A DNA stretch of 64,000 nucleotides from Corydoras sp. C115. Taxonomy: Eukaryota > Chordata > Actinopteri > Siluriformes > Callichthyidae. The notes under the pieces are model-generated. The model ran no database searches. It was not told where the DNA came from and saw only the letters and a program-made list of their open reading frames with translations. Made by a program: the position numbers and the translations under genes. Location: contig JAFMOC010000059.1 of assembly GCA_019802505.1 (NCBI GenBank), positions 1,498,180 through 1,562,179 on the forward strand. The letters are read 5' to 3'. The stretch's first letter is position 1. Each line of letters opens with the position of its first letter. Below are positions 23,216 to 33,637 of this stretch, in pieces.

Positions 23216-23613
23216 ATGATGCTGTGGCTACTTCTGTGCTTAGGTCTGTTTAATTCCATTTTTTCCACATCGCAAGTGCAGAATTTATTTAAACTGAGTT
23301 TTTCCCTTTTTATTTTTTTCCAGAGCTGATCTCAGCTGAAGTGATCCTCCAGGAACCTCTATTCAAGACTGCCATTTCAAGAAATAACGTCTCATTCGAA
23401 TGTTCTGTAGCAGTGAGCTACAAAATGAACAGCTTTACTATGCAGTGGTACAAACAGGACCATCACGGTGCTCCACTGAAGTTCCTCATGATGGAATATG
23501 AAACCCCCACAAAGAAAATGCAGGTTTCGATCACAGCAACGGCGAACAAGTTCGATTTGCAAATTTCTGACTTGACGATGCAGGACAGTGGTGTTTATTA
23601 CTGCGCAGCCCGT
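23216..23613 (+). CDS. trbv: TRB variable gene V15, divergent (functional)
   Basis: Leader exon 23216-23243 (MMLWLLLCL) and V exon 23324-23613, phase 1. First Cys in SFECSVAV, MQWYKQ, and second Cys in DSGVYYCAAR. RSS: CACAGTG 23614-23620, 23-bp spacer, ACAAGAAGC 23644-23652. It is the V nearest the D among the forward genes and clearly unlike the others (KQDHHGAPLKFL in framework 2, ATANKFDLQI in framework 3). It may represent a separate old subfamily. Confidence 0.9.
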
Positions 23614-23652
23614 CACAGTGATGCAGAGGTTGAGTTTAGCATCACAAGAAGC

Positions 23653-24445
23653 AACACCTGCTGAAAATCTATTACAGTGGAGTATTTATGTAAAGAACAT
23701 ATGTTTAGGTTAAAATCTGGTTTAAAAAATTTATAGAAATTAATAAAAAAAAACAATATTGAAAATAGTAACTGATAAACCATGTACCAGGAAGATTAGG
23801 GAACATTAAGGTTCTGCTTTAATATGTTAGTTCACACATTTAACACTCCACTTAGAAAATAAATACATAAATACAGTGATCAGGGACCTGAAGTCCAGTA
23901 TATTTATTTCTATATTTAGTTTTCTTTATTTACTATTTTTATATGTTTTATAGCAGATTTAATGTCTTAAAGTCGTCTGTGAACATGAACATTAACTTGA
24001 ACTGCTGCTAAACTATGACGTCTGCAAGTTTAGTGACGTCATCTTAATGTGATGTGATTACAGTGGATTAAAGATCATATACTGACCTCTGCAGGATCGA
24101 CAGAGAAATCTTTTTTTTGGTTGGCATTTCTTTATAATGGAATGTTATGATACGATTAAAAAGAATTGTATTATATAATAAAATGAATTTTGATATATAG
24201 CTTTACACATTTTACATCCACCCATGTTAAATACTATCTTTGGGGTGAAATTTGAGTTATTTAATTAAATGTGTTTTTAAAGCTTTTATTATATTTTGAT
24301 TATATTATTATATATTTTTTAATTGGTTATGCTGGGAAATAAAATCATATTATGAAATTAATAAACAATTACATAATTAAAAGCATTTTCCCAATAATTA
24401 ACTGTGTGTGTGTGTGTGTGTGTGTGGGGGGGGAGGGGGGTATTT
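23653..24445. other. Intergenic region after V15
   Basis: AT-rich, no gene seen. A (TG)n tract lies at 24404-24425, followed by a G run. Confidence 0.6.
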
Positions 24446-24616
24446 ATCCATCCATTATCTTTTGCTCAATACTACATTACAGTGGGGCTCATACCCATCC
24501 ACTGCCCTGGGCAGATACACCCAGGAAAGGGCACCAATCAATCACTGGACACACACTCACACACACAGACACATACTATATAGGGGCAATTTAGAACAGC
24601 CAATTTACCTTGAATC
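24446..24616 (-). repeat. Old SINE, split by a LINE (left part)
   Basis: Diverged reverse SINE. Its remaining part (from ATCCACATTTTGG to GTGCCGCC) is at 25132-25266, beyond the LINE inserted at 24617-25131. Confidence 0.82.
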
Positions 24617-25131
24617 AGCTTTAGGGTCAAATATAAAGTTTTACTTTTTGTTTTTAAGGCTCTTCATGGTATGGCACCACTGTACATTAATGACATGTTA
24701 TGCCCTTACAAGGCACAATGACATGTTATGCCATTACTTTGTGCCCTTACAAGGCACAAAGGTCACTTTGGTCTGTAAATAAATTGTTGTTAACTGTCCC
24801 ACAGTCTCGTTTGATACAAAAGGGGGACCGTGCCTTTTCTGTTGCTGCTCCCAGACTGTGGAATTCATTACCCCTGGATATTAGGTCGTTAACAGGCATA
24901 GAGGAATTCAAAACCCACCTTAACCTACCTCTTTTCTTTGGCCTATGAATTTGGTTAACCTGGTGATCTTCTATTTCTTCCATTTCTTTTCTATTTATTC
25001 ATTTTAATATGTTTAATGTGTATTTTATTCTGCTGTCCTCATTTATTATTTGTTATTTTGCTGTACAGCACTTTGGTCCGCTGCGGTTTTAAATGTGCTT
25101 TATAAATAAAATTGAATTGAATTGAATTGAA
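24617..25131 (+). mobile_element. LINE 3' fragment (L2/CR1-like)
   Basis: Codes the C-terminal end of a reverse-transcriptase ORF (GDRAFSVAAPRLWNSLPL, then DIRSLTGIEEFKTHL). A short 3' UTR follows and then the (ATTGA)n tail typical of L2-like LINEs. TTGAATC occurs on both sides (24610-24616 and 25132-25138). 5' truncated. Confidence 0.85.
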
Positions 25132-25266
25132 TTGAATCCACATTTTGGACTTAGAGGAAACCGGAGAACCCGGAGAAAACCCACATGGACACAGAGAGAT
25201 CATGGAAACTCTACCCAGATAAATATTCAAACGGTTGCTAACTAACCACTACTCCATCGTGCCGCC
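25132..25266 (-). repeat. Old SINE, split by a LINE (right part)
   Basis: Continuation of the SINE at 24446-24616, ending with the tRNA-like head CCATCGTGCCGCC. Confidence 0.82.
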
Positions 25267-25278
25267 CTGTCTGTCTTT

Positions 25279-25560
25279 ATATAGAAACAAAAGTATTGGG
25301 ACACAGACACATTAGACCTACAGGGGATTGAATGACTCTTATGATTGATTCAAACTGATTCTTACTTTGCCGCTACAACAGCGTCGACTCATTAGGAAAG
25401 ACTTTCTACAAGATTTGAAAGTCTGCCATAAAGAATTCAGAATCATCTGTTATAATGTTTTATAAAGTCAGACACAGATGTTGTAATGAGGTGCCTGCTT
25501 CACAATCTCTGCTCATCCCAAGTGTGTTTAATGGAGCTCGAGATTAAGGCTCTGGAAAAA
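25279..25560. mobile_element. DNA-transposon-derived repeat
   Basis: Starts ACAAAAGTATTGGGACAC and continues with TACAGGGGATTGAATGA, a pattern I know from abundant teleost DNA-transposon repeats. Only one end is recognisable. Confidence 0.55.
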
Positions 25561-25587
25561 CTAAGCTAACTTGCAAATCTCTAAAAT

Positions 25588-25853
25588 TCATTTATTCATT
25601 CATTCATTATCTCCCGCTTTATCCTCTATTAGGGTCGCGGTGGGGTTCCCCATGCCCATCCAGGGGAGAACGTTTCAGGCGCTGGGCAGATAGACCCAGG
25701 ACAGGGCGCCAATCCATCGCTGGGCACACACTTACTCACACAGAAACACTCTATATGGGGCAATTTTGAGAATTCAATTGACTTGATCCATGTTTTTGGA
25801 CTGTGGGAGGAAACCGGAGAATCTGGAGGAAACCCACGCAGACACGGGGACCA
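25588..25853 (-). repeat. SINE copy, head missing
   Basis: Reverse copy with tail and body, ending at GCAGACACGGGGA without the tRNA-like head. Confidence 0.88.
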
Positions 25854-26320
25854 CCCGTGTCAAAGTAACACATAACACAAAGCCTCTAAAATTAGTTTTC
25901 AAATTATTAAAATATTTTATACAGAAATGTGTTACTTTGACTTTTCTATCACAAACATAGATGTAAATAAATGTCCCTGTTTTCACAGCCGTTCAATGCA
26001 GCGATGAGCAAACAGTAACTCAGCTTACTTATTGCAGGGGCACTCGTGTCTCCACCTTCTGGTACAGTTACAGGGTGCTGTCATGTCATTTTTTTATAAA
26101 TGTGGAGGTGCCACAGGCGGATGTGGGTGCCTGTTTCGTCACAGTGAATCAACGATGCACCTGGCCAATTTCTCTGTACCCACAGAAATAGCAACATTCA
26201 GTTTAGACAGAATGGCTGCTGAAGCACCTGATAAAACATTTAAAAGTGAAAGGTTTCGATTAGAAATGTTGATAGGGTGAGAAGGGTGGGGGTGATGGGG
26301 TGAGACGGAAAGCAAGATTT

Positions 26321-26399
26321 TGTTTTTGTTCAATGCTTTAGCACCGTGGGGACAGGGGGCCACGATGATATATTTCCATAGAGCCGCCGTACAAAAACC
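26321..26399 (+). CDS. trbd: TRB diversity segment with 12- and 23-RSS
   Basis: The D itself is 26349-26360, GGGACAGGGGGC, identical to the D-beta sequence known from mammals and fish. On its 5' side lie nonamer TGTTTTTGT 26321-26329, a 12-bp spacer and heptamer CACCGTG 26342-26348. On its 3' side lie heptamer CACGATG 26361-26367, a 23-bp spacer and nonamer ACAAAAACC 26391-26399. The arrangement lets it join V (23-RSS) upstream and J (12-RSS) downstream. The 12 bp can be read in all three frames; glycine is favoured. Confidence 0.97.
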
Positions 26400-26729
26400 T
26401 CCTGCTATTTTCTGTCAGTGAGTCGATACAAGAGCTGCAAGAAAGACAATTCCAATCAGATGAATATGCTCCTTACTCTTAAAACATGCTGCCCTCTGGT
26501 ATATTTATTCACTTTTAACATCATTTTGGTGTTTTTAAAATCATGGGAAGGCATATTTCTCGACCCACTTTGTGATGAGATGTATCATAACTGAAGATCT
26601 AATTCAGCTCCTGTTTTAATCCCAACATTTCTAATCTGGATTTTACCCTCAATGTGGAATATTTGCCATTTTTCTGCTGGAATACAATTAGCGTTTGGAT
26701 TTTATTTTGGAGCACTGATTAACATCGTG

Positions 26730-26780
26730 ACACTGGCACTCAAGCATATTTTGGAGATGGAACAAAACTGACCGTTTTAG
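26730..26780 (+). CDS. trbj: TRB joining segment J1-1
   Basis: Codes TGTQAYFGDGTKLTVL and ends in phase 1 before GTAAGT. Heptamer CATCGTG 26723-26729. Nearest J to the D. Confidence 0.92.
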
Positions 26781-26984
26781 GTAAGTGCACCATATTTCCA
26801 TTCAAACCCTGAAAACTGAAGTACAGATGTATTTCAAAACATGTTAAATTTAGATTAAATTAGCTTAAAGTCACCTAAAATAAAGCTTTTTCCATTTAAA
26901 CATCTCTATTATATTCAAAATATAATGTACTGCTTATGAGACTTTGGTAAGATGTAGGAAATTAGTTCATATGTCTGTACTGTG

Positions 26985-27035
26985 CCAACGCCGCTCAAGC
27001 ATACTTTGGCCCTGGAACCAAACTAACAGTTTTAG
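26985..27035 (+). CDS. trbj: TRB joining segment J1-2
   Basis: Codes NAAQAYFGPGTKLTVL. Heptamer TACTGTG 26978-26984. At 12-bp spacing the nonamer position reads GGAAATTAG. Confidence 0.93.
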
Positions 27036-27173
27036 GTAAGAAGTCATTCAATTTATTTCTCTACTAATGGAAAACCATTGTTACTTAAATGTAAGAGTAG
27101 CAACAAGTAAAGTGCATCAGACAGCTAAGGTTTGATTGAGACATCAGAAATTCGTTCACATTGTCATACTGTG

Positions 27174-27225
27174 ACCTTCGGATCGCAAGCGTACTTCGGT
27201 GATGGAACTAAACTCACAGTTTTAG
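27174..27225 (+). CDS. trbj: TRB joining segment J1-3
   Basis: Codes TFGSQAYFGDGTKLTVL. Heptamer TACTGTG 27167-27173, nonamer position AGAAATTCG. Confidence 0.93.
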
Positions 27226-27371
27226 GTAAGAAATTCGCACGCCGTTGATTTAAGTCACTTTAATTTTATTAAAAGGCCTTTTCTACTTCAAACACACCTC
27301 CTCGAGCTTTAAAAACATAATGGAGGACTACATTTTTAAATTGGGAAATTCACTCATGTGATCAGACTGTG

Positions 27372-27421
27372 CCAGGGCTTACAAGCATACTTTGGAGATG
27401 GAACAAAACTCACAGTTTTAG
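27372..27421 (+). CDS. trbj: TRB joining segment J1-4
   Basis: Codes QGLQAYFGDGTKLTVL. Heptamer GACTGTG 27365-27371, nonamer position GGAAATTCA. It is one of two near-identical ~196-bp tandem units (with J1-5). Confidence 0.93.
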
Positions 27422-27567
27422 GTAAGAAATTTGCACGCCGTTGATTTAAGTCACTTTAATTTTATTAAAAGGCCTTTTCTACTTTAAACATACCTTCTTG
27501 AGCTTTAACAACATAATGGGGGACTACATTTTTAAATTGGGAAATTCGCTCATGTGATCAGACTGTG

Positions 27568-27617
27568 CCAGGGCTTTCAAGCATACTTTGGAGATGGAAC
27601 AAAACTGACAGTTTTAG
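27568..27617 (+). CDS. trbj: TRB joining segment J1-5
   Basis: Codes QGFQAYFGDGTKLTVL, one residue different from J1-4. Heptamer GACTGTG 27561-27567. Second copy of the 196-bp unit. Confidence 0.93.
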
Positions 27618-27879
27618 GTAAGAATTCATTTCTTTCCAATATTAAATTGACTTATACTAGCGATTTGAGGTAAGTCCTGGATTGAGACAGTTTAGCTCAA
27701 TTCCAAATATATAAGTCTGTATAAAAAGCTCGACTCAGCTATTACATCACTCAGGCTGCTTTAAACTGTAGAAACTGTTCATACTGTGAGTGAAACAGTA
27801 ATTTAACTACATCACAAACTTTACAATGACAACAGACATCAGCCAAATCTGAGAAATTTGTTCGTGTAAACTTACCGTG

Positions 27880-27930
27880 ACTCCGGTTATCAAGCTTACT
27901 TTGGAGATGGAACGAAACTGACAGTCTTAG
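27880..27930 (+). CDS. trbj: TRB joining segment J1-6
   Basis: Codes SGYQAYFGDGTKLTVL. Heptamer TACCGTG 27873-27879, nonamer position AGAAATTTG. Confidence 0.93.
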
Positions 27931-28196
27931 GTAAGAAAATTGTGTTCATGAAATTGTCACTAGTATTAATTTTGCTTAAAATGGTTTGTATGGGTTTGTT
28001 ATTAGCAACTAAACGGTTTGAATTCATTTAAGTTAGAAGTGGATTCTTCTGATCTAAACTGGTAAAGTTGGGTAAATATAACCAGGTCATATTTAGTCAA
28101 AGTGTTTAAGTAAAATTTGCTCAGAGAAAAACTGGAAAAATTTGTACCTGTCATTAAGTTAGCTTAGATGAAATTAGTAAACCCAGTCAGGCTGTG

Positions 28197-28253
28197 ACAG
28201 CGGTTATGGATCACAAGCTTACTTTGGAGATGGGACGAAACTGACAGTCCTGG
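28197..28253 (+). CDS. trbj: TRB joining segment J1-7
   Basis: Codes SGYGSQAYFGDGTKLTVL. Heptamer GGCTGTG 28190-28196, which lacks the usual first CA; nonamer position TGAAATTAG. Member of the J1-7 to J1-10 tandem group. Confidence 0.9.
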
Positions 28254-28555
28254 GTAAGAAAGTTTTTGGCCATAAAATTCTCACTTTAAATTCTTTTTAC
28301 AGAATGATGTGTGGAGTTTTCGTTATATGAAACTAAAATGTTTACGTTTGTGTTAGTTCATTCCACAGTAGAGTATTAGAAGTCCTTCTGATCTAAGCTG
28401 GTAAAATATATAAAATCAGGTTATAGTCAGCCAAAGTGCTAAAGATTTCCTCAAACAAAAAGTTTTATATGTTTATCTGTGAGAAAAATGTACCTCTGTG
28501 ATGGAGTTACCATTATAGACACATTGGTATAATTAGTAAACCCAGTCAGGCTGTG

Positions 28556-28607
28556 AGCAGTTATGACCCAGCTTACTTTGGAGATGGAACAAAACTGACA
28601 GTCTTAG
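28556..28607 (+). CDS. trbj: TRB joining segment J1-8
   Basis: Codes SSYDPAYFGDGTKLTVL. Heptamer GGCTGTG 28549-28555. The upstream AAACCCAGTCAGGCTGTGAG block is shared with J1-9. Confidence 0.9.
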
Positions 28608-28887
28608 GTAAGAAAGATTTGGTTTTATGAAATTGTAACTTGCTTTAAATTCTTTCCAAATGATGTTTGTATTCTGGTATAAAGAACTATAATGTTTGAG
28701 TTAATTCCAGAGTAGTAAATGCTTCTGATCCAGGCTTGTAAAATTTTATATATAAAATTAGGTTATATTTAAAAAGTGCTTAAACGTTTCCTCAAACAAT
28801 AATCATCAGTGTAATCAATAATCAATAATCAACCACTTAAACACATATGAAGAGACATATGAAATTAGTAAACCCAGTCAGGCTGTG

Positions 28888-28939
28888 AGCAGTTATGAAC
28901 AAGCTTACTTTGGAGATGGAACCAAACTGACAGTCTTAG
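28888..28939 (+). CDS. trbj: TRB joining segment J1-9
   Basis: Codes SSYEQAYFGDGTKLTVL. Heptamer GGCTGTG 28881-28887, nonamer position TGAAATTAG. Confidence 0.9.
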
Positions 28940-29248
28940 GTAAGAACATTTTGTTTTTAGAAAATTGTTCTTAATACTTAAATGCTATTAAGAGTGTGTG
29001 TATGTGTGTAGTTTTTAAAATAAGCAACTAAATGTGTGAGTTTGTGTAGGTTCTTTTAAAATTAGTGAGTGTTTCTAATCTAAGCTGGTAAAGTTTTGCA
29101 TAGAAAACCAGATTGTATTTAGCCCAAGTGCTTGAGTTAAGATGTCCTCAACCAAAAAGTTTTTAAATTATTTTTTGTAAGAAAATCTTACCATCATGCA
29201 TGTAGCATTAGACACATCAGTGAAATTTGTAAGCAAAGTCAGGCTGTG

Positions 29249-29300
29249 AGCGGTTATGGACAAGCTTACTTTGGAGATGGTACAAAACTGACAGTTTTGG
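29249..29300 (+). CDS. trbj: TRB joining segment J1-10
   Basis: Codes SGYGQAYFGDGTKLTVL. Heptamer GGCTGTG 29242-29248. Confidence 0.9.
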
Positions 29301-29578
29301 GTAAGAAAATGCTTTTTTATTTATTTTTAAATCGACAACAATTTACTGAATTATATTGGAAAAGGAATTGTTCAGGGTAGTTAAACTAAATACCTATTTG
29401 AGAAGAATTGACTGTGGTTCCAGTCTAGGCCCATTGCATTTGTACATGTTTTTATTATCACAGTCCTTTGGTTGCTTTCTATTTGCAAAGTTGTGTTTTC
29501 TGGCAGCCAAATGCATTACATTTAATTTGGAGCGCATTAGAGGGATGTGAGAAAATAGTTCACATGTAATTTACTGTG

Positions 29579-29633
29579 AGCAATTACGGAGCACAAGCTT
29601 ACTTTGGAGATGGAACCAAACTGACAGTTTTAG
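29579..29633 (+). CDS. trbj: TRB joining segment J1-11
   Basis: Codes SNYGAQAYFGDGTKLTVL. Heptamer TACTGTG 29572-29578. Confidence 0.93.
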
Positions 29634-29921
29634 GTAAGAAAGTTCTGCATGTAAATCAACATTAATTTGCTATTTTTTTTATCAAGGACAAAAAATATGC
29701 ATTAAAACATAGGTGATAAAATGAAAGCCCAGTTTAAGCAGAACTGATGGTGGTTTAGTTCTAAACGCTGTTTCCTTCATACATTTTCTTAGTGATTACC
29801 ACATTTGAGGCTGATTTCCTTTTATAAAAGTTCCCATTTTGGCACATAGCTGTATTAGAACACTGTGATTCAGTAAGCATCAGACAGATCGGTAATAGCT
29901 GTTCACATGAATGATACTGTG

Positions 29922-29976
29922 AGCAATGCTGGAGCACAAGCTTTCTTTGGGAACGGCACAAAACTGACAGTTTTGG
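29922..29976 (+). CDS. trbj: TRB joining segment J1-12
   Basis: Codes SNAGAQAFFGNGTKLTVL; Phe replaces the usual Tyr before the FGxG motif. Heptamer TACTGTG 29915-29921. Confidence 0.93.
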
Positions 29977-30129
29977 GTAAGAATTATTTCCCTCCAATTT
30001 TTTTTTAGCCTTAAAGGAGATAAGGTGACTTAATATAACAATCCACGAACTTAATGAAAGATATACTTATATATTTTACAAATAATTAACGTTCAGTTGG
30101 ACTTTTTGATATGATGATCATACGCTGTG

Positions 30130-30177
30130 CCAATTATCAAGCTTATTTCGGCGACGGCACAAAATTGACCGTTCTAG
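30130..30177 (+). CDS. trbj: TRB joining segment J1-13
   Basis: Codes NYQAYFGDGTKLTVL, one of the shortest J segments here. Heptamer CGCTGTG 30123-30129. Confidence 0.92.
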
Positions 30178-30342
30178 GTAAGTATTATGTTGTTTGCTCT
30201 TCGTCTTTAGACTCTGATTAAAGTCTGCGAGTCACAGGTGGTAACCATTTTAAGAAATTCATCGATGATGAGTTACAAACGTATGCATTTGCTCTGCAGT
30301 AGAGACTCTTAGGTCATTAATACTACTAGCCTTGTCGTTGTG

Positions 30343-30393
30343 CCTACGGCGAGCCAGCATACTTTGGCGGAGGCACCAAACTAACAGTTCTTG
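30343..30393 (+). CDS. trbj: TRB joining segment J1-14
   Basis: Codes YGEPAYFGGGTKLTVL. Heptamer CGTTGTG 30336-30342. Confidence 0.92.
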
Positions 30394-30550
30394 GTAAGAA
30401 ATTTTTTACAGTAGTTAAGTTTTAGTTTGAGTTTGGTATGTTCGTTAAAGTCTGATTATGTCCGAAGAAACAATGAAAAAAGAGATTTAAAAAATTGGTG
30501 CTTCTTAAATCAGAGATCAGACCTTTATGATACAGCCTTAAAACTCTGTG

Positions 30551-30600
30551 CTCAAATACTCAAGCATATTTCGGAGATGGTACCAAACTCACGGTTCTAG
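30551..30600 (+). CDS. trbj: TRB joining segment J1-15
   Basis: Codes SNTQAYFGDGTKLTVL. Heptamer CTCTGTG 30544-30550. Confidence 0.92.
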
Positions 30601-30883
30601 GTAAGAAAAATACTATATGTGTTCTATATCTGACACTCTCCATTACTCTATAATACTGAATCCAAGACATAAATGATGCAAACATTAAATTAGTGTAAAT
30701 GTTTATTTAGTTTAGTCTATTTTCTCTCTTATGTCTTCAAATCACCAAATCGGTTCGTATTCCCCTCAATATTAAATTCTGTGCTGCAACAAACTTAACT
30801 ATTTGCTATAATTTATATAAGTACGTAAGTGTTGATTGTTGTTCGAGTCGACGGAGGTTTTCTCGTAGCTTAGTGTCAGTGTG

Positions 30884-30931
30884 ACACCGATCCAGCATAC
30901 TTTGGCAATGGAACAAAACTTACAGTACTAG
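30884..30931 (+). CDS. trbj: TRB joining segment J1-16
   Basis: Codes TDPAYFGNGTKLTVL. Heptamer CAGTGTG 30877-30883, with a T-rich nonamer GGTTTTCTC 12 bp upstream, closer to consensus than the first J segments. Confidence 0.93.
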   Translation, partial: TPIQHTLAMEQNLQY

Positions 30932-31226
30932 GTAAGATTAAACATACATTCTCAGTTTGTGGTTGTTAAAAGGTTCTGATTGATTCTACTTTGTCATTCA
31001 GTTGTATTGGTTCAAAAATAATGTTTTGATGGGATTATAAGGCTCTACGTTTAATTTCAAATAGCAAAATAATGAATGCAAATGCCAAACTTATGAACAT
31101 AGACATGTTCAGGTCATTAGGAGAATGCACTTAATACCAAATAGTAATCCAAAGAAAAGGAAAACTTTAGAAAGGACATTGTGCAGCATGGCACTGAGGT
31201 AACTTTAGTAGAACCACTCCACTGTG

Positions 31227-31280
31227 GCTACGGTACAAGTCAAGCTTACTTCGGTGGAGGCACTAAATTAACAGTTCTGG
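31227..31280 (+). CDS. trbj: TRB joining segment J1-17
   Basis: Codes YGTSQAYFGGGTKLTVL. Perfect heptamer CACTGTG 31220-31226. Confidence 0.93.
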
Positions 31281-31538
31281 GTAAGAAATTTGTTTTATTG
31301 TAGCACCAAATGTAATGACTTGAAATGACCTTGGAGGTCTTACTAAAACAGTTTATATGTTACTGAACATTTGAAATACCAATAAGTAAGTGTTTATTAG
31401 TAAGTGAACGAGCTTGAGATGCCATAAAAGTATGAAACATTGCTGCTGGAACAACATTTCAGTCTGTAGTATGTTGTAGTCAACCATTATGAACCCATAT
31501 GACTTATATATCATATAGACGTCCTTAAATGTACATTG

Positions 31539-31580
<42 letters not shown>

Positions 31581-31851
31581 TAATATTACAGATCATTAAC
31601 ATTTAAGTAGACCACATTTTTATCTAAGGCTCAATCATAATATTGCTTTAAGGTGAACAGGGCTTTAATAAAATAACCTATATGGTAGTAATAATCCTTA
31701 ATAATAAGCAATCAATTCAGTACTGCAGCAGAAACAACTCTTGTGTTTCCCAGTTTGTAAGAATTGATGTTTTAAGCTTACGTTCTAATACAATTGAGTT
31801 AGTAGCAGTCAGTCAGGCCAAGCTGTTTCCTCCAGGAGGATTTACATTGTG

Positions 31852-31905
31852 CTGCTGGAAGCAATCCACTTTACTTCGGTTCAGGAACAAGACTAACGGT
31901 CCTTG
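31852..31905 (+). CDS. trbj: TRB joining segment J1-18
   Basis: Codes AGSNPLYFGSGTRLTVL, with Arg for Lys and LYF instead of AYF, as in several mammalian TRBJ. Heptamer CATTGTG 31845-31851. The 570-bp gap before it holds a TA microsatellite (31540-31575) and no further J. Confidence 0.93.
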
Positions 31906-32052
31906 GTAAGAAATGTACATATTTAAAGTAGTTTGTTTTGGAGTTGGTTATCCTGTGGTACTTCATTCGAGCAAAGGCTATGATTAAAAAGCCAGATAGA
32001 ATCATTCTTTAAGCTGAAGGGAAGATTTCAGGTACAGGCTTGCAGCTCTGTG

Positions 32053-32102
32053 CACATATTCAGAAGCATACTTCGGAGCTGGCACCAAACTTACAGTTCT
32101 GG
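32053..32102 (+). CDS. trbj: TRB joining segment J1-19
   Basis: Codes TYSEAYFGAGTKLTVL. Heptamer CTCTGTG 32046-32052. Confidence 0.92.
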
Positions 32103-32379
32103 GTAAGAAAAAAAATCTGTTATGTGTGGATGGTATATTTCAGTAGCTTTTTGAGCATTATATATTCTGTTGTGATATAAAATCTACACAATCTTTAAAG
32201 GATTTGTGTTAGATTATTAACTCTTATAAACCTGCAGCAGGTTAAAAGGTGTTAAACACTTTAGGCACTCAGTTTACTAGTAAAATAAAGTGTGTCTGTG
32301 TGTGTAATACACTATGCAACAACTTATAAACTATTGCATCGCTCGTTGGTGGTTTTTATAGTAGCTTAGTCTCAGTGTG

Positions 32380-32430
32380 ACAACAATGATCGTCTATACT
32401 TTGGCGGTGGGACCAAACTGACAGTAACAG
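32380..32430 (+). CDS. trbj: TRB joining segment J1-20
   Basis: Codes NNDRLYFGGGTKLTVT, ending VT instead of VL, with a GTGAGA donor. Heptamer CAGTGTG 32373-32379 and T-rich nonamer GTTTTTATA. Confidence 0.92.
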
Positions 32431-32695
32431 GTGAGAACGTTGAATAAAATCCAATACGAATGTTTTTAATAAGCTTATATTATATGATCTCTGTAAAGAG
32501 TTACAGTGAATGTGGAATTGATTTGGTCATATTTATATAAAAAAGTTAAAATCCTGAGAAATATACAGAGCAGATATAATCTAAAGGTCAGAGACAGAAG
32601 AGAATTGTACAAACTAAACTACATGTTTCATGGATAATGGATCCTGATCCAGAGCAGATGTTGCCCTTTATATTAGTCGACTGGTATGAGCTGTG

Positions 32696-32749
32696 CCTCT
32701 GGTGTAAATCCAGCTTACTTTGGTGGAGGAACAAAGTTAACCGTTCTTG
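32696..32749 (+). CDS. trbj: TRB joining segment J1-21
   Basis: Codes SGVNPAYFGGGTKLTVL. Heptamer AGCTGTG 32689-32695. Confidence 0.92.
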
Positions 32750-33024
32750 GTAAGAAACCTGATCTTGTTATTGCTTCGGTGTGTTTAGTCATGATGGTCA
32801 TGTGCGATTTGAATGTGGTTGGATCCAGAATTGATATGTATTAAGTAACCCAGTATTTGCTCATTTTCTAAATGTTAAAAACAAATATCATGATATCAAA
32901 GTGTCTTAAAGAACCATCACATTATAATAGACATTAGAAATTAATTAAACCAGGCTCATAAGTAAAGTGTGTAAATCATTGGAGGTGATGGCAAGGTGAT
33001 ATATTAGTAAGTTACTATGCTGTG

Positions 33025-33078
33025 CCTCTGGTGCATATCAAGCTTACTTCGGTGGAGGCACCAAGTTAACTGTTCTTG
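33025..33078 (+). CDS. trbj: TRB joining segment J1-22
   Basis: Codes SGAYQAYFGGGTKLTVL, a paralogue of J1-21. Heptamer TGCTGTG 33018-33024. Confidence 0.92.
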
Positions 33079-33366
33079 GTAAGCATTTTCCTAAAAGGAT
33101 CGAAATGAAGTCATTATTTTTATGTATTATGGTTGTTTTAGTGTACTACATTCAATGTAAAATAACACTAAATGCCTTTAACTATGTTATATATTAGTTT
33201 CTGTGATGATTGTGTTGCCATGTATATTATAAAGGTGAATAAGTATGGATAGGTATATAAAACAAATGACAGACTGAGATGTATAACTGATTCGCTAAAG
33301 CTGGAGGGAAATGAATAAGAAACTTCGGCCATGGCGGTAATTTTATTAGTGAACTAGTGCACTGTG

Positions 33367-33420
33367 CTGGTGGAACATATCCAGCATACTTTGGCAAAGG
33401 AACCAAGTTAACTGTTCTTG
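33367..33420 (+). CDS. trbj: TRB joining segment J1-23
   Basis: Codes GGTYPAYFGKGTKLTVL. Perfect heptamer CACTGTG 33360-33366. Confidence 0.93.
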
Positions 33421-33637
33421 GTAAGACATCTTTTCTTGTGGCATATAGTGTACCTTGTTTTATAGTCCGTAATCTATGTGATGTTGTTGTGTAATTGTTG
33501 CAGATCTAGTTTAATTTCATTTAATTCATGTAAAAGACAGAATTTAGAGTTACAATTAATTAGGTTTAACATGTAGATCTATCATACATGCACCCAGATG
33601 CTAGTGAGGGTTTTCTCCATAGCTTAGAATCAGTGTG

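Noticed and set aside
26032..26280. 82-codon open frame next to the D
   Set aside because: No similarity to V or any family I know, no splice or RSS context; considered chance.
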